Shown one piece after another: positions 19,261 to 27,896 of a stretch of 64,000 nucleotides of DNA. Made by a program: the position numbers and the translations under genes. Every line of letters starts with the position of its first letter. The stretch's first letter is position 1. This DNA is from Stutzerimonas balearica DSM 6083. GTDB taxonomy: Bacteria > Pseudomonadota > Gammaproteobacteria > Pseudomonadales > Pseudomonadaceae. A model generated the notes under the pieces. The model had not been told where the DNA came from. It saw only the letters and a list, made by a program, of their open reading frames with translations, and made no database searches. The stretch lies in assembly GCF_000818015.1 (NCBI RefSeq), contig NZ_CP007511.1, positions 1,846,001-1,910,000 on the forward strand, written 5' to 3'.

Positions 19261-20634
19261 TCACTCGGCTTCGCTGGGGCGCTGGGCGCGCACCCCGGGG
19301 GAGGCGAAGCGCAGCAGGTGGGTGCGCTCGATCAGCAGGTACAGCACGGCGCCGGCCGCCAGGCCCCAGCCCGCGCCGTACACCGCCAGCACCACGCCCA
19401 TGGTGCCGGCGATACCGCGTTCGGCGTTGTTGTTGAGCTGCTCGAAGCCGACCATCAGGCAGATGTAGCCGGTGAGGATCAGCGTCAGCGACAGGGCGAT
19501 CGGCAGCACCGGCTGGAAGAAGCTCACCAGCGGCAGGACGAACAGCGCGAGAAAGCCGGTGATCCAGAAGGTGCCGGCGCCGCTGTAGATCGACTCCATC
19601 GCCTTGCGGCCGTACTTGTAGCGCTCGGCCATGGTCGCCGCGACCGCCGTCCACAGCGGGCCGGCCAGGCCCGGGTAGGGCGCGAAGAAGGCATGCAGGG
19701 CGTTGCGGATGGCGCAGACCAGGTGGATGCGGTCGACGTTGATCTCGATCTTCTCGTCGGTGCGCAGCTCGTCGGCGCGCTGCATCAGCGACTGGCCGAC
19801 GATGATGTCGCCGAAGGCGATGATGTAGGCGATCACCGCGGTGGGCACCGCCAGCATGAACACCTGGGCGTCGGGGAAGCCGGCGGTGAAGGGCAGGTAC
19901 TGCCAGAGCTGGTCGAAAGCCGGCGCGGTGATGCCGAAGCGCACGTCCGGCATCCTGTACTCGCCCACCGCGATACCGGCGACGATGGCCACGATCATCC
20001 CCGGGACCATGCCGTAGTTGACGATCTTGCGCGCCAGCGGCACCCGCTCGGTGAGCCCGCGGAACGACACCGAGAACATCAGGTACAGGCAGATCAGGCT
20101 GCCCAGCACCAGCGAGATCGGCGTGTTGGCCAGGCGCCCGCCGGTCTCGATCTCGCCGATCAGCGCGGCGATGCCGGCGCCGATGATGATCCCGCCCTTC
20201 ATCGAGTTGGGCACGATGCGCACCATCACGCTGCCCAGGCGCGTGACCCCGAGCAAAAAGAAGATGACGCAAACCAGGATCTGCAACGTGAACAGCGCGC
20301 GGATCGCCTCCGGCCCCGGCTCGAAGTTGCCGAGAAACAGCAGCACCACCGGGATGCCGGGGGTGATCCAGCCCGGCACCAGCGGCACGCCGAGCAACGC
20401 CGGCAGCATGAAACCGATGCCGCACACCACCACGTAGGCCAGCGCCACGTCGTAGGGCAGGCCGAGGTATTTCTCCAACAGCGGGATCATGCCCAGGCTG
20501 ACCACGAACATGATCAGCGCCTGGAGCATCTCCGCGGTTTCCCAGCGGTAGTGCACGAAAGGCAGGCGAAGCTTGAACGGTCCGGCCTTCCAGCAGGGTT
20601 GTTCGTCGCCGTCGTTACGTTTGTACAGTTGCAT
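19261..20634 (-). CDS. Multipass permease resembling the NCS2/AzgA nucleobase transporter fold
   Basis: A 457-residue inner-membrane protein with about 12-14 hydrophobic segments. The half-helix region GVPLVPGWITPGIPVVLLF and the later AFGDIIVGQSL...R..LV.AIRN...YSGAGTFWITGF pattern recall NCS2/AzgA permeases, but the nucleobase signature residues are not clear, so the substrate is unknown. ATG 20634 (MQLYKRNDGDEQ) has GGAGG 4 nt upstream. It lies between an acyl-CoA synthetase and an OprD porin on the same strand. Import of an organic acid is the most economical reading, but this is inference. Confidence 0.68.
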   Translation of the reverse strand: MQLYKRNDGDEQPCWKAGPFKLRLPFVHYRWETAEMLQALIMFVVSLGMIPLLEKYLGLPYDVALAYVVVCGIGFMLPALLGVPLVPGWITPGIPVVLLFLGNFEPGPEAIRALFTLQILVCVIFFLLGVTRLGSVMVRIVPNSMKGGIIIGAGIAALIGEIETGGRLANTPISLVLGSLICLYLMFSVSFRGLTERVPLARKIVNYGMVPGMIVAIVAGIAVGEYRMPDVRFGITAPAFDQLWQYLPFTAGFPDAQVFMLAVPTAVIAYIIAFGDIIVGQSLMQRADELRTDEKIEINVDRIHLVCAIRNALHAFFAPYPGLAGPLWTAVAATMAERYKYGRKAMESIYSGAGTFWITGFLALFVLPLVSFFQPVLPIALSLTLILTGYICLMVGFEQLNNNAERGIAGTMGVVLAVYGAGWGLAAGAVLYLLIERTHLLRFASPGVRAQRPSEAE

Positions 20635-20742
20635 GGAGCCTCCGTTGGCGCCGCGTGGCGCCTTCTTGTTGTTGTGAACGGATGCCGCCGGCAGCCGCCA
20701 TCCCTGCAACGGGATGGCAGTACCAGGCAGAAAAAAGCGGGG

Positions 20743-22401
20743 TCAGGCCAGATTGCGCAGAGGTGCAGCCTGGGGTGGCGACAGGTCGCGTGCCCGTTCG
20801 CGCAGGACGTACTTCTGGATCTTGCCGGTCGAGGTCTTGGGCAGCGCCCCGAATATGACGGTGCGTGGCACCTTGAACGAGGCCAGGTGCTCGCGGCAGA
20901 AACTGATGATGGCGTCTTCGTCGACGGCCTGGTGATCGGCCTTGAGGTTGATGAAGGCGCAGGGGGTTTCGCCCCATTTCTCATCCGGTCGAGCCACCAC
21001 GGCAGCTTCCAGCACGGCAGGATGGCGGTACAGCACACCTTCGAGTTCGATGGTGGAAATGTTCTCCCCGCCGGAAATGATGATGTCCTTGAGCCGATCC
21101 TTGATCTCCACGTAGCCGTCCGGGTGGCAGACGGCCAGGTCGCCGGTATGGAACCAGCCACCTTCGAACGCTTCGGCCGTTGCACTGGGGTTCTTCAGGT
21201 AACCCTTCATCACCGTGTTGCCGCGCATGAAGATCTCGCCGATGGTCTGGCCGTCGCGCGGGGTCGGCTCCAGGGTTTTGGGATCGGCCACCATCAGCCC
21301 TTCCAGGGTCGGGTAGCGCACGCCCTGGCGTGCCTTGATTTCCGCGCGCTCCTCTAGAGGGCGCTCGTCCCATTCGGCATGCCAGGCGCAGATGGTGACC
21401 GGCCCATAGACTTCGGTCAGGCCGTAGACATGCGTCACCTTGATGCCCATTTCCTCGACTGCGCCGATCACCTTGGCCGGCGGCGCGGCGCCGGCGACCA
21501 TGGCGTGCACGGGGTGGTCGATGGCGGCTTTGGCCGAAGCGGGCATGTTGACCAGCGCATTGAGCACGATCGGCGCGCCACACAGGTGAGTGACCTGATG
21601 CTCGCGAATCAGCCCTAGAATCTTCTGCGGGTCGACGCGGCGCAGGAACACATGGACGCCGGCCAGCGCGGTAATCGTCCAGGGGTAGCACCAGCCGTTG
21701 CAATGGAACATCGGCAGCGTCCAGAGATAGACCGGATGGTTGCCCATCGCCCAGGTCATCTGGTTGCCCAGCGCGTTCAGATAGGCGCCGCGGTGGTGAT
21801 AGACCACGCCCTTGGGGTTGCCGGTGGTGCCGGAGGTGTAGTTGAGGCTGATCGCCTGCCACTCGTCTTCCGGCCACTGCCAGGCGAACGCCGGGTCGCC
21901 TTCGGCGAGCAGCGCCTCGTAGTCGAGGCTGGAAACCGGCTCGCCTTCGCCGTACTCGGGGTCGTCCACATCGATCACGAGCGGCGGGTGATCGAGCATC
22001 CCGACGGCCGCGCGCACGACCGAGGCGAACTCGCGGTCGGCGATCAATACCCGGGCCTCGCCATGCTGCAGCATGAAGGCAATGGCTTCGGCATCCAGGC
22101 GTACATTGAGCGTATTGAGCACCGCTCCGATCATGGGCACGGCAAAATGGGCCTCGAGCATCGAGGGGATATTGGGCAGCATCACCGCGACGGTATCGCC
22201 CTTGCCGATACCACGCCCGGCCAACGCAGAGGCCAGGCGTCGGCAGCGCATGTAGGTTTCGGCCCAGGTGCGACGGATCGAACCGTGGATCACGGCGGGG
22301 TAATCGGGATAAACGCTGGCGGTGCGCTCGATGAAGCTGAGCGGGCTGAGGGCAACATGGTTGACTGCGGCGGGCGCAAGGCCCTGTTCATAGATGGTCA
22401 T
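20743..22401 (-). CDS. Acyl-CoA synthetase (AMP-forming)
   Basis: ANL-superfamily ligase of 552 residues that adenylates a fatty or organic acid and transfers it to CoA. Motifs in order: YTSGTTGNPKGVVYHHRG (P-loop, about 179-196), HVYGLTEVYGP, the adenylate motif GWFHTGDLAV with IKDRLKDIIISGGENIS, and the catalytic lysine in KTSTGKIQKYVLRE near the C-terminus. ATG 22401 (MTIYEQGLAPA) is chosen because homology begins there. It is divergent from a histidine kinase and upstream of the permease and porin genes. Chain-length preference cannot be read from sequence; it resembles medium-chain and aryl-acid types. Confidence 0.93.
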   Translation of the reverse strand: MTIYEQGLAPAAVNHVALSPLSFIERTASVYPDYPAVIHGSIRRTWAETYMRCRRLASALAGRGIGKGDTVAVMLPNIPSMLEAHFAVPMIGAVLNTLNVRLDAEAIAFMLQHGEARVLIADREFASVVRAAVGMLDHPPLVIDVDDPEYGEGEPVSSLDYEALLAEGDPAFAWQWPEDEWQAISLNYTSGTTGNPKGVVYHHRGAYLNALGNQMTWAMGNHPVYLWTLPMFHCNGWCYPWTITALAGVHVFLRRVDPQKILGLIREHQVTHLCGAPIVLNALVNMPASAKAAIDHPVHAMVAGAAPPAKVIGAVEEMGIKVTHVYGLTEVYGPVTICAWHAEWDERPLEERAEIKARQGVRYPTLEGLMVADPKTLEPTPRDGQTIGEIFMRGNTVMKGYLKNPSATAEAFEGGWFHTGDLAVCHPDGYVEIKDRLKDIIISGGENISTIELEGVLYRHPAVLEAAVVARPDEKWGETPCAFINLKADHQAVDEDAIISFCREHLASFKVPRTVIFGALPKTSTGKIQKYVLRERARDLSPPQAAPLRNLA

Positions 22402-22594
22402 GCAAGACACCACTTGGCTGATTATTAGCTCTTGTTCTGCATCGCCTGGGAGCTTCGCCCGGGCGGCTTGCAAATCTTATAGATCAGTCGGAAGGCATAT
22501 GGAAGTATTGCTGGGCGAATATGGTAATACTCCTATATTTATTTCCGTGCGGGCCAGGGGGTTTCTCCCGGCCAACCTTTCAGACGGATTGCTT

Positions 22595-24868
22595 ATGAGC
22601 ACAACTCCCGTTCGCCTTCACACCTGGCTGCGTCTGCAGCGTGAACAGGTAGCACTCGACGCGCGCGCCGATGCCCTGTGCCGGGTGCTGCGCGGCTGCG
22701 CCGGGGTACGCCAGGCGTACTACATGACCTGGCAGGCCGGTGCCGGCATCTACACCCATGAGGGCAGTGGCGCACAGCTGCCTCCCGGCCTGGGTGATCC
22801 GCTGCAGGCCAGTGATCGCCTGCTGCATGAGCGGCTCGGCGGCGAGGGCCTGCTCGACCTCGCCGTTGTCCGTGGGCTGGACTGCTGGCTTGCCGGCCGC
22901 CTGCGCCGGGCAGGTATCGTTCAGGGCGCCGTGCTGGCGCTGGATCTGGATGAAGCCGTACCCGGATTGTTGTTGCTTGCCACCGATGGCGATGTCGGTC
23001 CCTGCTCGCTGAGCTGGGTACGCGAGCTGTTGCTGAGCCTGCTCGCATGCGCGAGCGGCCTGGCGCGTCAGTCGCCGTTGCTCGGCCTGGATCCGCAACC
23101 GAGCCTGCTGCTGGACGAGCACGCGCATCCCGTCGAGCTGAACGCTGCCCTGCTGGCGCTGCTGGCCGATCGCCCTCTGGATGAGCTGCTGCGCTTTCTG
23201 CCCGTCAATCACGCCGCGCTGGTCGGCGCTTGTCTGGCGCAGCAACGGGCTATCGAAGGGGTGGAGGCCGAATACGATCAGCGCATCCTGATCTGGACCT
23301 TTGTTCCCGATCCCGCGCAGAACCGGGTGCTCGCGCGCTGTCGAGAGGCGACCGCACAGGTCCTGGCCGAGCGGGATGCGGCACGCGCCCGGCGCCTGTA
23401 TCGGCTGATCACCGAAAACACCACCGACCTGATCTCCCGGCACGCGCCCGATGGACGCTTTCTCGACGCCTCGCCAGCGGCCTGGCGGCTGCTCGGCTAT
23501 TGGCCGGAGCAGTTGCGTGGCCAGCTGGTGGAAACACTGTTCCACCCCGAAGACCGGGCCCAGTTGCCGGCGCGCAGCCGCGACGCGCTGGAGGTGGACG
23601 GCTATCACACCATGACCTACCGGGTGCGCCATCGGGACGGTCACTACCTGTGGTTCGAGACCGCCAGCCATGCCATCCGCGAGACCTATACCGGCGCGGT
23701 GGTCGAGGTGGTCAGCGTGTCGCGCGACATCACCGCGCGGGTGCAGGCCGAAGAGAACCGCCGGCGGCTGGCCGAGGTGGTGGAAGTAAACACTGACCTG
23801 GTGTTGTTCATCGATGCCGAGGGGCGGGTGACCTATCTCAATCCGGCGGCAAGGCGAACGCTGCGTCTGCAGGATGGGCAGATGCCGGCACTCGACGCGC
23901 TGTTCGATACCGAGGTACTGGCGCTGCTGCATGGAACCGGCCGCACGACCGCCGAGCGCGAGGGCGTCTGGAGCTGCGATTCGCGTCTGCTCGCGCAGGA
24001 CGGCGGTGCCTCGGTGCCGATTTCCCTCGTGCTGCTGGCGCATCGGACGACCGGCGGCGAGCGTTATTACTCGCTGGTGGCCCGCGACATGAGCGAGCGT
24101 GAGCTGCGTGAGGCGCAGCAGCGGCGCCACCAGGACGAGCTGGCGCATACGGGGCGCCTCATCACCCTTGGCGAGCTGGCTTCCGGCATCGCGCATGAGA
24201 TCAACCAGCCGCTCGCAGCAGTGGTCAACTACGCCAGCGCCAGCCAGCGCTACCTGCAGAGCCTGGGGCAGAATCCGCAAGCAGCCGAGCGGGTGGCCCA
24301 GGGCCTGGAGCGGATTACCGAGCACGCCAACCATGCCTCGGAGGTGATCAAGCGCTTGCGGGCGTTCCTGCGCAAGGGGCAGCGGCGCATGCAGCCGCTC
24401 GATGTCGCCGAGGTCGCGCGCGACGCGGTGCGCCTCTGCGCGTGGGAGACCGCTGCCGCCCAGGTGACCGTCGAGCAGGCGCTGGCCGCCGACCTGCCAC
24501 GGGTCTATGCCGACCGCGTGCTGCTCGAGCAGGTCTTGATCAACCTCCTGCGCAATGCGATAGAAGCGAACCGCGAAGCCCACCCGGGGCAGCCGTCGCG
24601 TATCGTATTGCGCGCCGAGCGACAGGCCGATGAGGTGGTCCTGGCCGTTGCGGACCAGGGCCGTGGGTTGGATGAGCAGGAACTCGAGCAGGCCTTTACG
24701 CCGTTCTTTACCCGCAAGCCGGACGGTCTCGGGCTCGGGTTGCCGATGAGCCGCAGCATCATCGAGGGGTTTGGCGGCGCGTTGCAGGGCCAGCCGGGCG
24801 AGAACGGAGGACTGTGCATGCGCTGTCGCCTGCCGATCAAGACAATAACAACAGAGGAACGCGGATGA
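22595..24868 (+). CDS. PAS-domain sensor histidine kinase
   Basis: A 757-residue kinase without transmembrane helices, so probably cytosolic. The first 260 residues are an unassigned sensory region. Two PAS domains follow (about 267-390, RLYRLITENTTDLISRH to VVSVSRDITAR; and 391-510, RLAEVVEVNTDLVLFIDAEG). The HisKA H-box GIAHEINQPLAAVVNY has phospho-acceptor His534. The HATPase has NLLRNAIEAN, DQGRGLDEQ and GLGLGLPMSRSII. ATG 22595 (MSTTPVRL) is preferred over upstream in-frame starts, where the sequence is low quality. Its stop overlaps the next ATG, so it is translationally coupled to the FixJ-type regulator. Context suggests control of the acid-utilisation genes. Confidence 0.93.
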   Translation: MSTTPVRLHTWLRLQREQVALDARADALCRVLRGCAGVRQAYYMTWQAGAGIYTHEGSGAQLPPGLGDPLQASDRLLHERLGGEGLLDLAVVRGLDCWLAGRLRRAGIVQGAVLALDLDEAVPGLLLLATDGDVGPCSLSWVRELLLSLLACASGLARQSPLLGLDPQPSLLLDEHAHPVELNAALLALLADRPLDELLRFLPVNHAALVGACLAQQRAIEGVEAEYDQRILIWTFVPDPAQNRVLARCREATAQVLAERDAARARRLYRLITENTTDLISRHAPDGRFLDASPAAWRLLGYWPEQLRGQLVETLFHPEDRAQLPARSRDALEVDGYHTMTYRVRHRDGHYLWFETASHAIRETYTGAVVEVVSVSRDITARVQAEENRRRLAEVVEVNTDLVLFIDAEGRVTYLNPAARRTLRLQDGQMPALDALFDTEVLALLHGTGRTTAEREGVWSCDSRLLAQDGGASVPISLVLLAHRTTGGERYYSLVARDMSERELREAQQRRHQDELAHTGRLITLGELASGIAHEINQPLAAVVNYASASQRYLQSLGQNPQAAERVAQGLERITEHANHASEVIKRLRAFLRKGQRRMQPLDVAEVARDAVRLCAWETAAAQVTVEQALAADLPRVYADRVLLEQVLINLLRNAIEANREAHPGQPSRIVLRAERQADEVVLAVADQGRGLDEQELEQAFTPFFTRKPDGLGLGLPMSRSIIEGFGGALQGQPGENGGLCMRCRLPIKTITTEERG

Positions 24869-25500
24869 GCGATGCTCACGAGCAGGTGGTGTATATCGTC
24901 GACGACGACCAGGGCATGCTCGACTCGACGGTCTGGCTACTGGAGTCGGTGGGGTTGTCTGCCAGGCCGTTCACCGGCGGGCGGGAGTTTCTCGAAGCCT
25001 GCAATGGCGTGGATAACGCCTGCGTGCTGTTGGACGTCAGGATGCCGGGTATGGGCGGTCTGCAGGTTCAGGAGGCCATGCGCGCGCGCGGGCTGCAGTT
25101 GCCCGTGATCTTCGTCAGTGGCCACGCCGATGTGCCTATCGTGGTTCGCGCATTCAAGGCCGGCGCGGTGGATTTCATCGAGAAGCCCTACAACGAGCAA
25201 TTGCTGCTCGATAGCGTGCAGCAGGCGCTCAGTCGTCAGGAACGTGCCGGCGGCACCGGCGAGCACGTCAGCCTGCAGGCCCGCCTGGATAGCCTGACGC
25301 CGCGAGAGCGCGATGTACTGCTGCCGCTGGTGCAGGGCTACACCACCAAGGAAATCGCTCGCCAGCTCGACATCAGCATCAAGACCGTCGACCTCTATCG
25401 GTCCCGGGTGATGAAGCGCATGCAGGCCGAGCGCCTGGCCGATCTGGTCGGCATGGCCGTCGCGGCACGCCTGGTGGATCCGCTGCGCTTGCGCGGCTAG
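24865..25500 (+). CDS. FixJ/NarL-type response regulator
   Basis: A 211-residue regulator with a receiver domain (acidic pocket D13-D15, phospho-acceptor D57 in VLLDVRMPG, lysine in FIEKPYN) and a LuxR-type helix-turn-helix (about 147-190, LTPRERDVLLPLVQGYTTKE with IARQLDISIKTV). It overlaps the kinase stop by four bases (ATGA), so it is the cognate regulator. Its targets are not shown directly; the divergent acyl-CoA synthetase operon and the downstream beta-oxidation genes are the obvious candidates. Confidence 0.94.
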   Translation: MSDAHEQVVYIVDDDQGMLDSTVWLLESVGLSARPFTGGREFLEACNGVDNACVLLDVRMPGMGGLQVQEAMRARGLQLPVIFVSGHADVPIVVRAFKAGAVDFIEKPYNEQLLLDSVQQALSRQERAGGTGEHVSLQARLDSLTPRERDVLLPLVQGYTTKEIARQLDISIKTVDLYRSRVMKRMQAERLADLVGMAVAARLVDPLRLRG

Positions 25501-25504
25501 GCGT

Positions 25505-26518
25505 TCAGGCCCGCGCCGCTTCCCGATAGGCGCGTGGGCTGTCGCCGGTCCACTGGCGAAAGGCACGGGTGAAAGCCGAAGGTTCGGAGAAGCCGAGACG
25601 CTGGGCGATTTCACTGATCGGCAGCCCTGCCTGGCTGAGGTAGTGGATGGCCAGGTCGCGGCGCAGGCCATCCTTGAGCGCCTGGAAGCGGACACCTTCG
25701 AGGGCAAGACGCCGCCGCAGCGTGCGCTCGGTGATATGCAGCGCCTCTGCCGCGGCCTCGATACCGAGGTCCCTGAATGCGCCATCGTGTTGGAACAGGT
25801 CACTGACGCTGCGCGTGAAGGTGGCCTGGTAGGACGGGCGGGTGAACCATTCCAGCGGCGCCCGCCGCAGGTGTTCACGCAGCGTGGCGGGCGTCTGGAC
25901 CACCGGCATGTCCAGGCATTGAGGGTCGAGCACCAGGCGGCAATCGGGCATCGAGAAGCGTGCCGGGCAGGGAAACATCAGCCTGTACTCGGCATGGTTG
26001 GCCGGTTGCGGGTAGTCGAAGTGCACCTCCCGCAATCCGATGCGCTGGCCCACCAGCCAGCTGGCGAAACGATGCCAGAGCAGCATGAATACTTCCCGCA
26101 AGAGATGCTCCGAATCACGCTCCGGATCGGCCAGGCGCATCACGAAAGCGGTTTGCCCGCCATCGGCGGTCAGCTCCAGACGCAGCGAATCGTTGACCAG
26201 ATTGTAAAAGCGCGCCATTCGGTAATAGACCGAGGCCAGGTGACGGCAGCCGATGACCTGGCGGGCCATCAGGGCGAACACACCGTGGCGGCTACGGTAG
26301 GACGCAAGGCCCATGAATTCGTCGTCGCCGACGCGCCATAGCGCCAGCATCAGTCGGCTGAACTGCAGTGAGGTCATGCGCATCTGCGCGTTGTCGAGCA
26401 AGCGCTGGCCGATGCCGGCTTCCTGCAGCAACGCCTGTTCGTCGAGCCCACTGCGCTGCGCCGCCTTGATGGCGCTACAGGCGAAGTGGACCGAAATGCT
26501 GTAGCCCTCGTAAGACAT
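25505..26518 (-). CDS. AraC-family transcriptional regulator (Arabinose_bd/OruR-type sensor)
   Basis: A 337-residue regulator with an N-terminal about 190-residue sensor of the type found in OruR- and ArgR-like AraC proteins (SAIKAAQRSGLDEQALLQEAGI at the start) and a C-terminal double helix-turn-helix (about 235-335, AAAEALHITERTLRRRLALE and IAQRLGFSEPSAFTRAFRQW). It faces the response regulator tail to tail, 4 bp apart, and is divergent from the thiolase gene across 190 bp. It is therefore a good candidate to control the beta-oxidation operon. The ligand is unknown. Confidence 0.92.
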   Translation of the reverse strand: MSYEGYSISVHFACSAIKAAQRSGLDEQALLQEAGIGQRLLDNAQMRMTSLQFSRLMLALWRVGDDEFMGLASYRSRHGVFALMARQVIGCRHLASVYYRMARFYNLVNDSLRLELTADGGQTAFVMRLADPERDSEHLLREVFMLLWHRFASWLVGQRIGLREVHFDYPQPANHAEYRLMFPCPARFSMPDCRLVLDPQCLDMPVVQTPATLREHLRRAPLEWFTRPSYQATFTRSVSDLFQHDGAFRDLGIEAAAEALHITERTLRRRLALEGVRFQALKDGLRRDLAIHYLSQAGLPISEIAQRLGFSEPSAFTRAFRQWTGDSPRAYREAARA

Positions 26519-26708
26519 GTGAGGCTCTCGGATTGTCCGTTTATGTCAAGTATTAGTCAGCTTTGGTTATGGCTGGCGCCTGCGTGAACGGCGAAGCTAG
26601 CAGCGCTTTACGAACAAGCGAGCGGCGACGTGCTCGGCTGGTGCAATGGCCGGCTCGAGGCCGTTCCTTCGCGCTATCCGGCAACTCTACCTGAGCAGGG
26701 AGCCTTCC

Positions 26709-27896
26709 ATGCAACTACGTGAGGTGGTGATCACCGGCGCTTTGCGCACGGCGATCGGGGATTTCGGCGGCAGCCTCAAAGACGCCAGGCCGAGTGAGCT
26801 GGCAACCCAACTGGTTGCCGAATCGGTCAAGCGCTACGGCGTGGACCCGGCGAGCGTGGGGCACTGCGTGTTCGGTAACGTACTGCCGACCGAGTCGCGC
26901 GATCTGTATCTCTCGCGGGTGGCTGCGCTGGAAGGGGGCCTGACCGAGCGCTGCGTCGCCATGTCGGTGAACCGGCTCTGTGGCAGCGGGTTGCAAGCGG
27001 TCATCAGTGCGGCGCAGCAGCTTCAACTCGGCCTTTGCCAGGCGGCGATCGCGGGCGGCGCCGAGTCCATGAGCCGCGCGCCCTACCTGCTGCCCGCGGC
27101 CCGCTTTGGCCAGCGGATGGGAGACGGCCAGACACTCGACCTGATGGTTGGCGCGCTGACCTGTCCGATCAACCGTTATCACATGGGAATCACGGCGGAA
27201 AACGTCGCCGAGCGCTACGGCATCAGCCGTGCGCAGCAGGACGCTCTCGCCCTGGAAAGCCACCGCCGGGCGGCTCGCGCCATCGCCGAGGGGCGCTTCG
27301 CCGGGCAGGTCGTCCCCGTGGAGCTGAAAACCCGCAAGGGCACCCGGTCGTTCGACACCGATGAGCACGTGCGCCACGACTGCACGCCGGAAGAGCTGGC
27401 GGCTCTGCGCCCGGCGTTCAAGCGCGAGGGCGGCACCGTTACCGCGGGCAACGCGTCTGGCCTGAACGACGCCGCCGCGGCGCTGTTGCTGATGGACCGC
27501 GAGTACGCCGAGGCCAACGGCCACCAGGCCATGGCGCGGCTGGTCGACTATCAGGTGTCCGGCGTGGCACCCGAGATCATGGGTATCGGCCCGGTGCCGG
27601 CGGTGCGCGAGCTGCTGGCGCGCAACGGGCTGGAGATCGGCGATATCGATTTCTTCGAGCTCAACGAGGCCTTCGCGGCCCAGGCTCTGGCGGTGGTGCA
27701 GCAGCTCGACCTGCCGCTGGAAAAGGTCAACCCCAACGGCAGCGGCATCTCCCTCGGCCACCCCATCGGCGCCACCGGGGCGATCCTGATGGTCAAGGCC
27801 GTGCACGAGCTGCACCGCAGCGGCGGCCGCTTCGCCGTGGTCAGCCTGTGCGTCGGCGGCGGCCAGGGCATCGCCGCATTGCTGGAGCGCCTCTGA
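26709..27896 (+). CDS. Acetyl-CoA acyltransferase (thiolase)
   Basis: A 395-residue thiolase that cleaves 3-ketoacyl-CoA or condenses acetyl-CoA. The catalytic set is complete: Cys91 in NRLCGSGLQAV, His351 in GHPIGATGA and Cys381 in CVGGGQG. ATG 26709 (MQLREVVITGALRTAIG) has GGGAG upstream and matches family starts. Its stop overlaps the ATG of the FadB-like gene (TGATG), so the two subunits are coupled as in FadAB-type operons. The order (thiolase before hydratase-dehydrogenase) differs from classical fadBA. Confidence 0.95.
   Translation: MQLREVVITGALRTAIGDFGGSLKDARPSELATQLVAESVKRYGVDPASVGHCVFGNVLPTESRDLYLSRVAALEGGLTERCVAMSVNRLCGSGLQAVISAAQQLQLGLCQAAIAGGAESMSRAPYLLPAARFGQRMGDGQTLDLMVGALTCPINRYHMGITAENVAERYGISRAQQDALALESHRRAARAIAEGRFAGQVVPVELKTRKGTRSFDTDEHVRHDCTPEELAALRPAFKREGGTVTAGNASGLNDAAAALLLMDREYAEANGHQAMARLVDYQVSGVAPEIMGIGPVPAVRELLARNGLEIGDIDFFELNEAFAAQALAVVQQLDLPLEKVNPNGSGISLGHPIGATGAILMVKAVHELHRSGGRFAVVSLCVGGGQGIAALLERL

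Noticed and set aside
18179..21357. Very long frames on both strands (748 and 857 codons)
   Set aside because: They cut across the porin, permease and acyl-CoA synthetase genes and have the Arg/Ala/Gly-rich or Gln/His-rich composition typical of GC-rich shadow frames.
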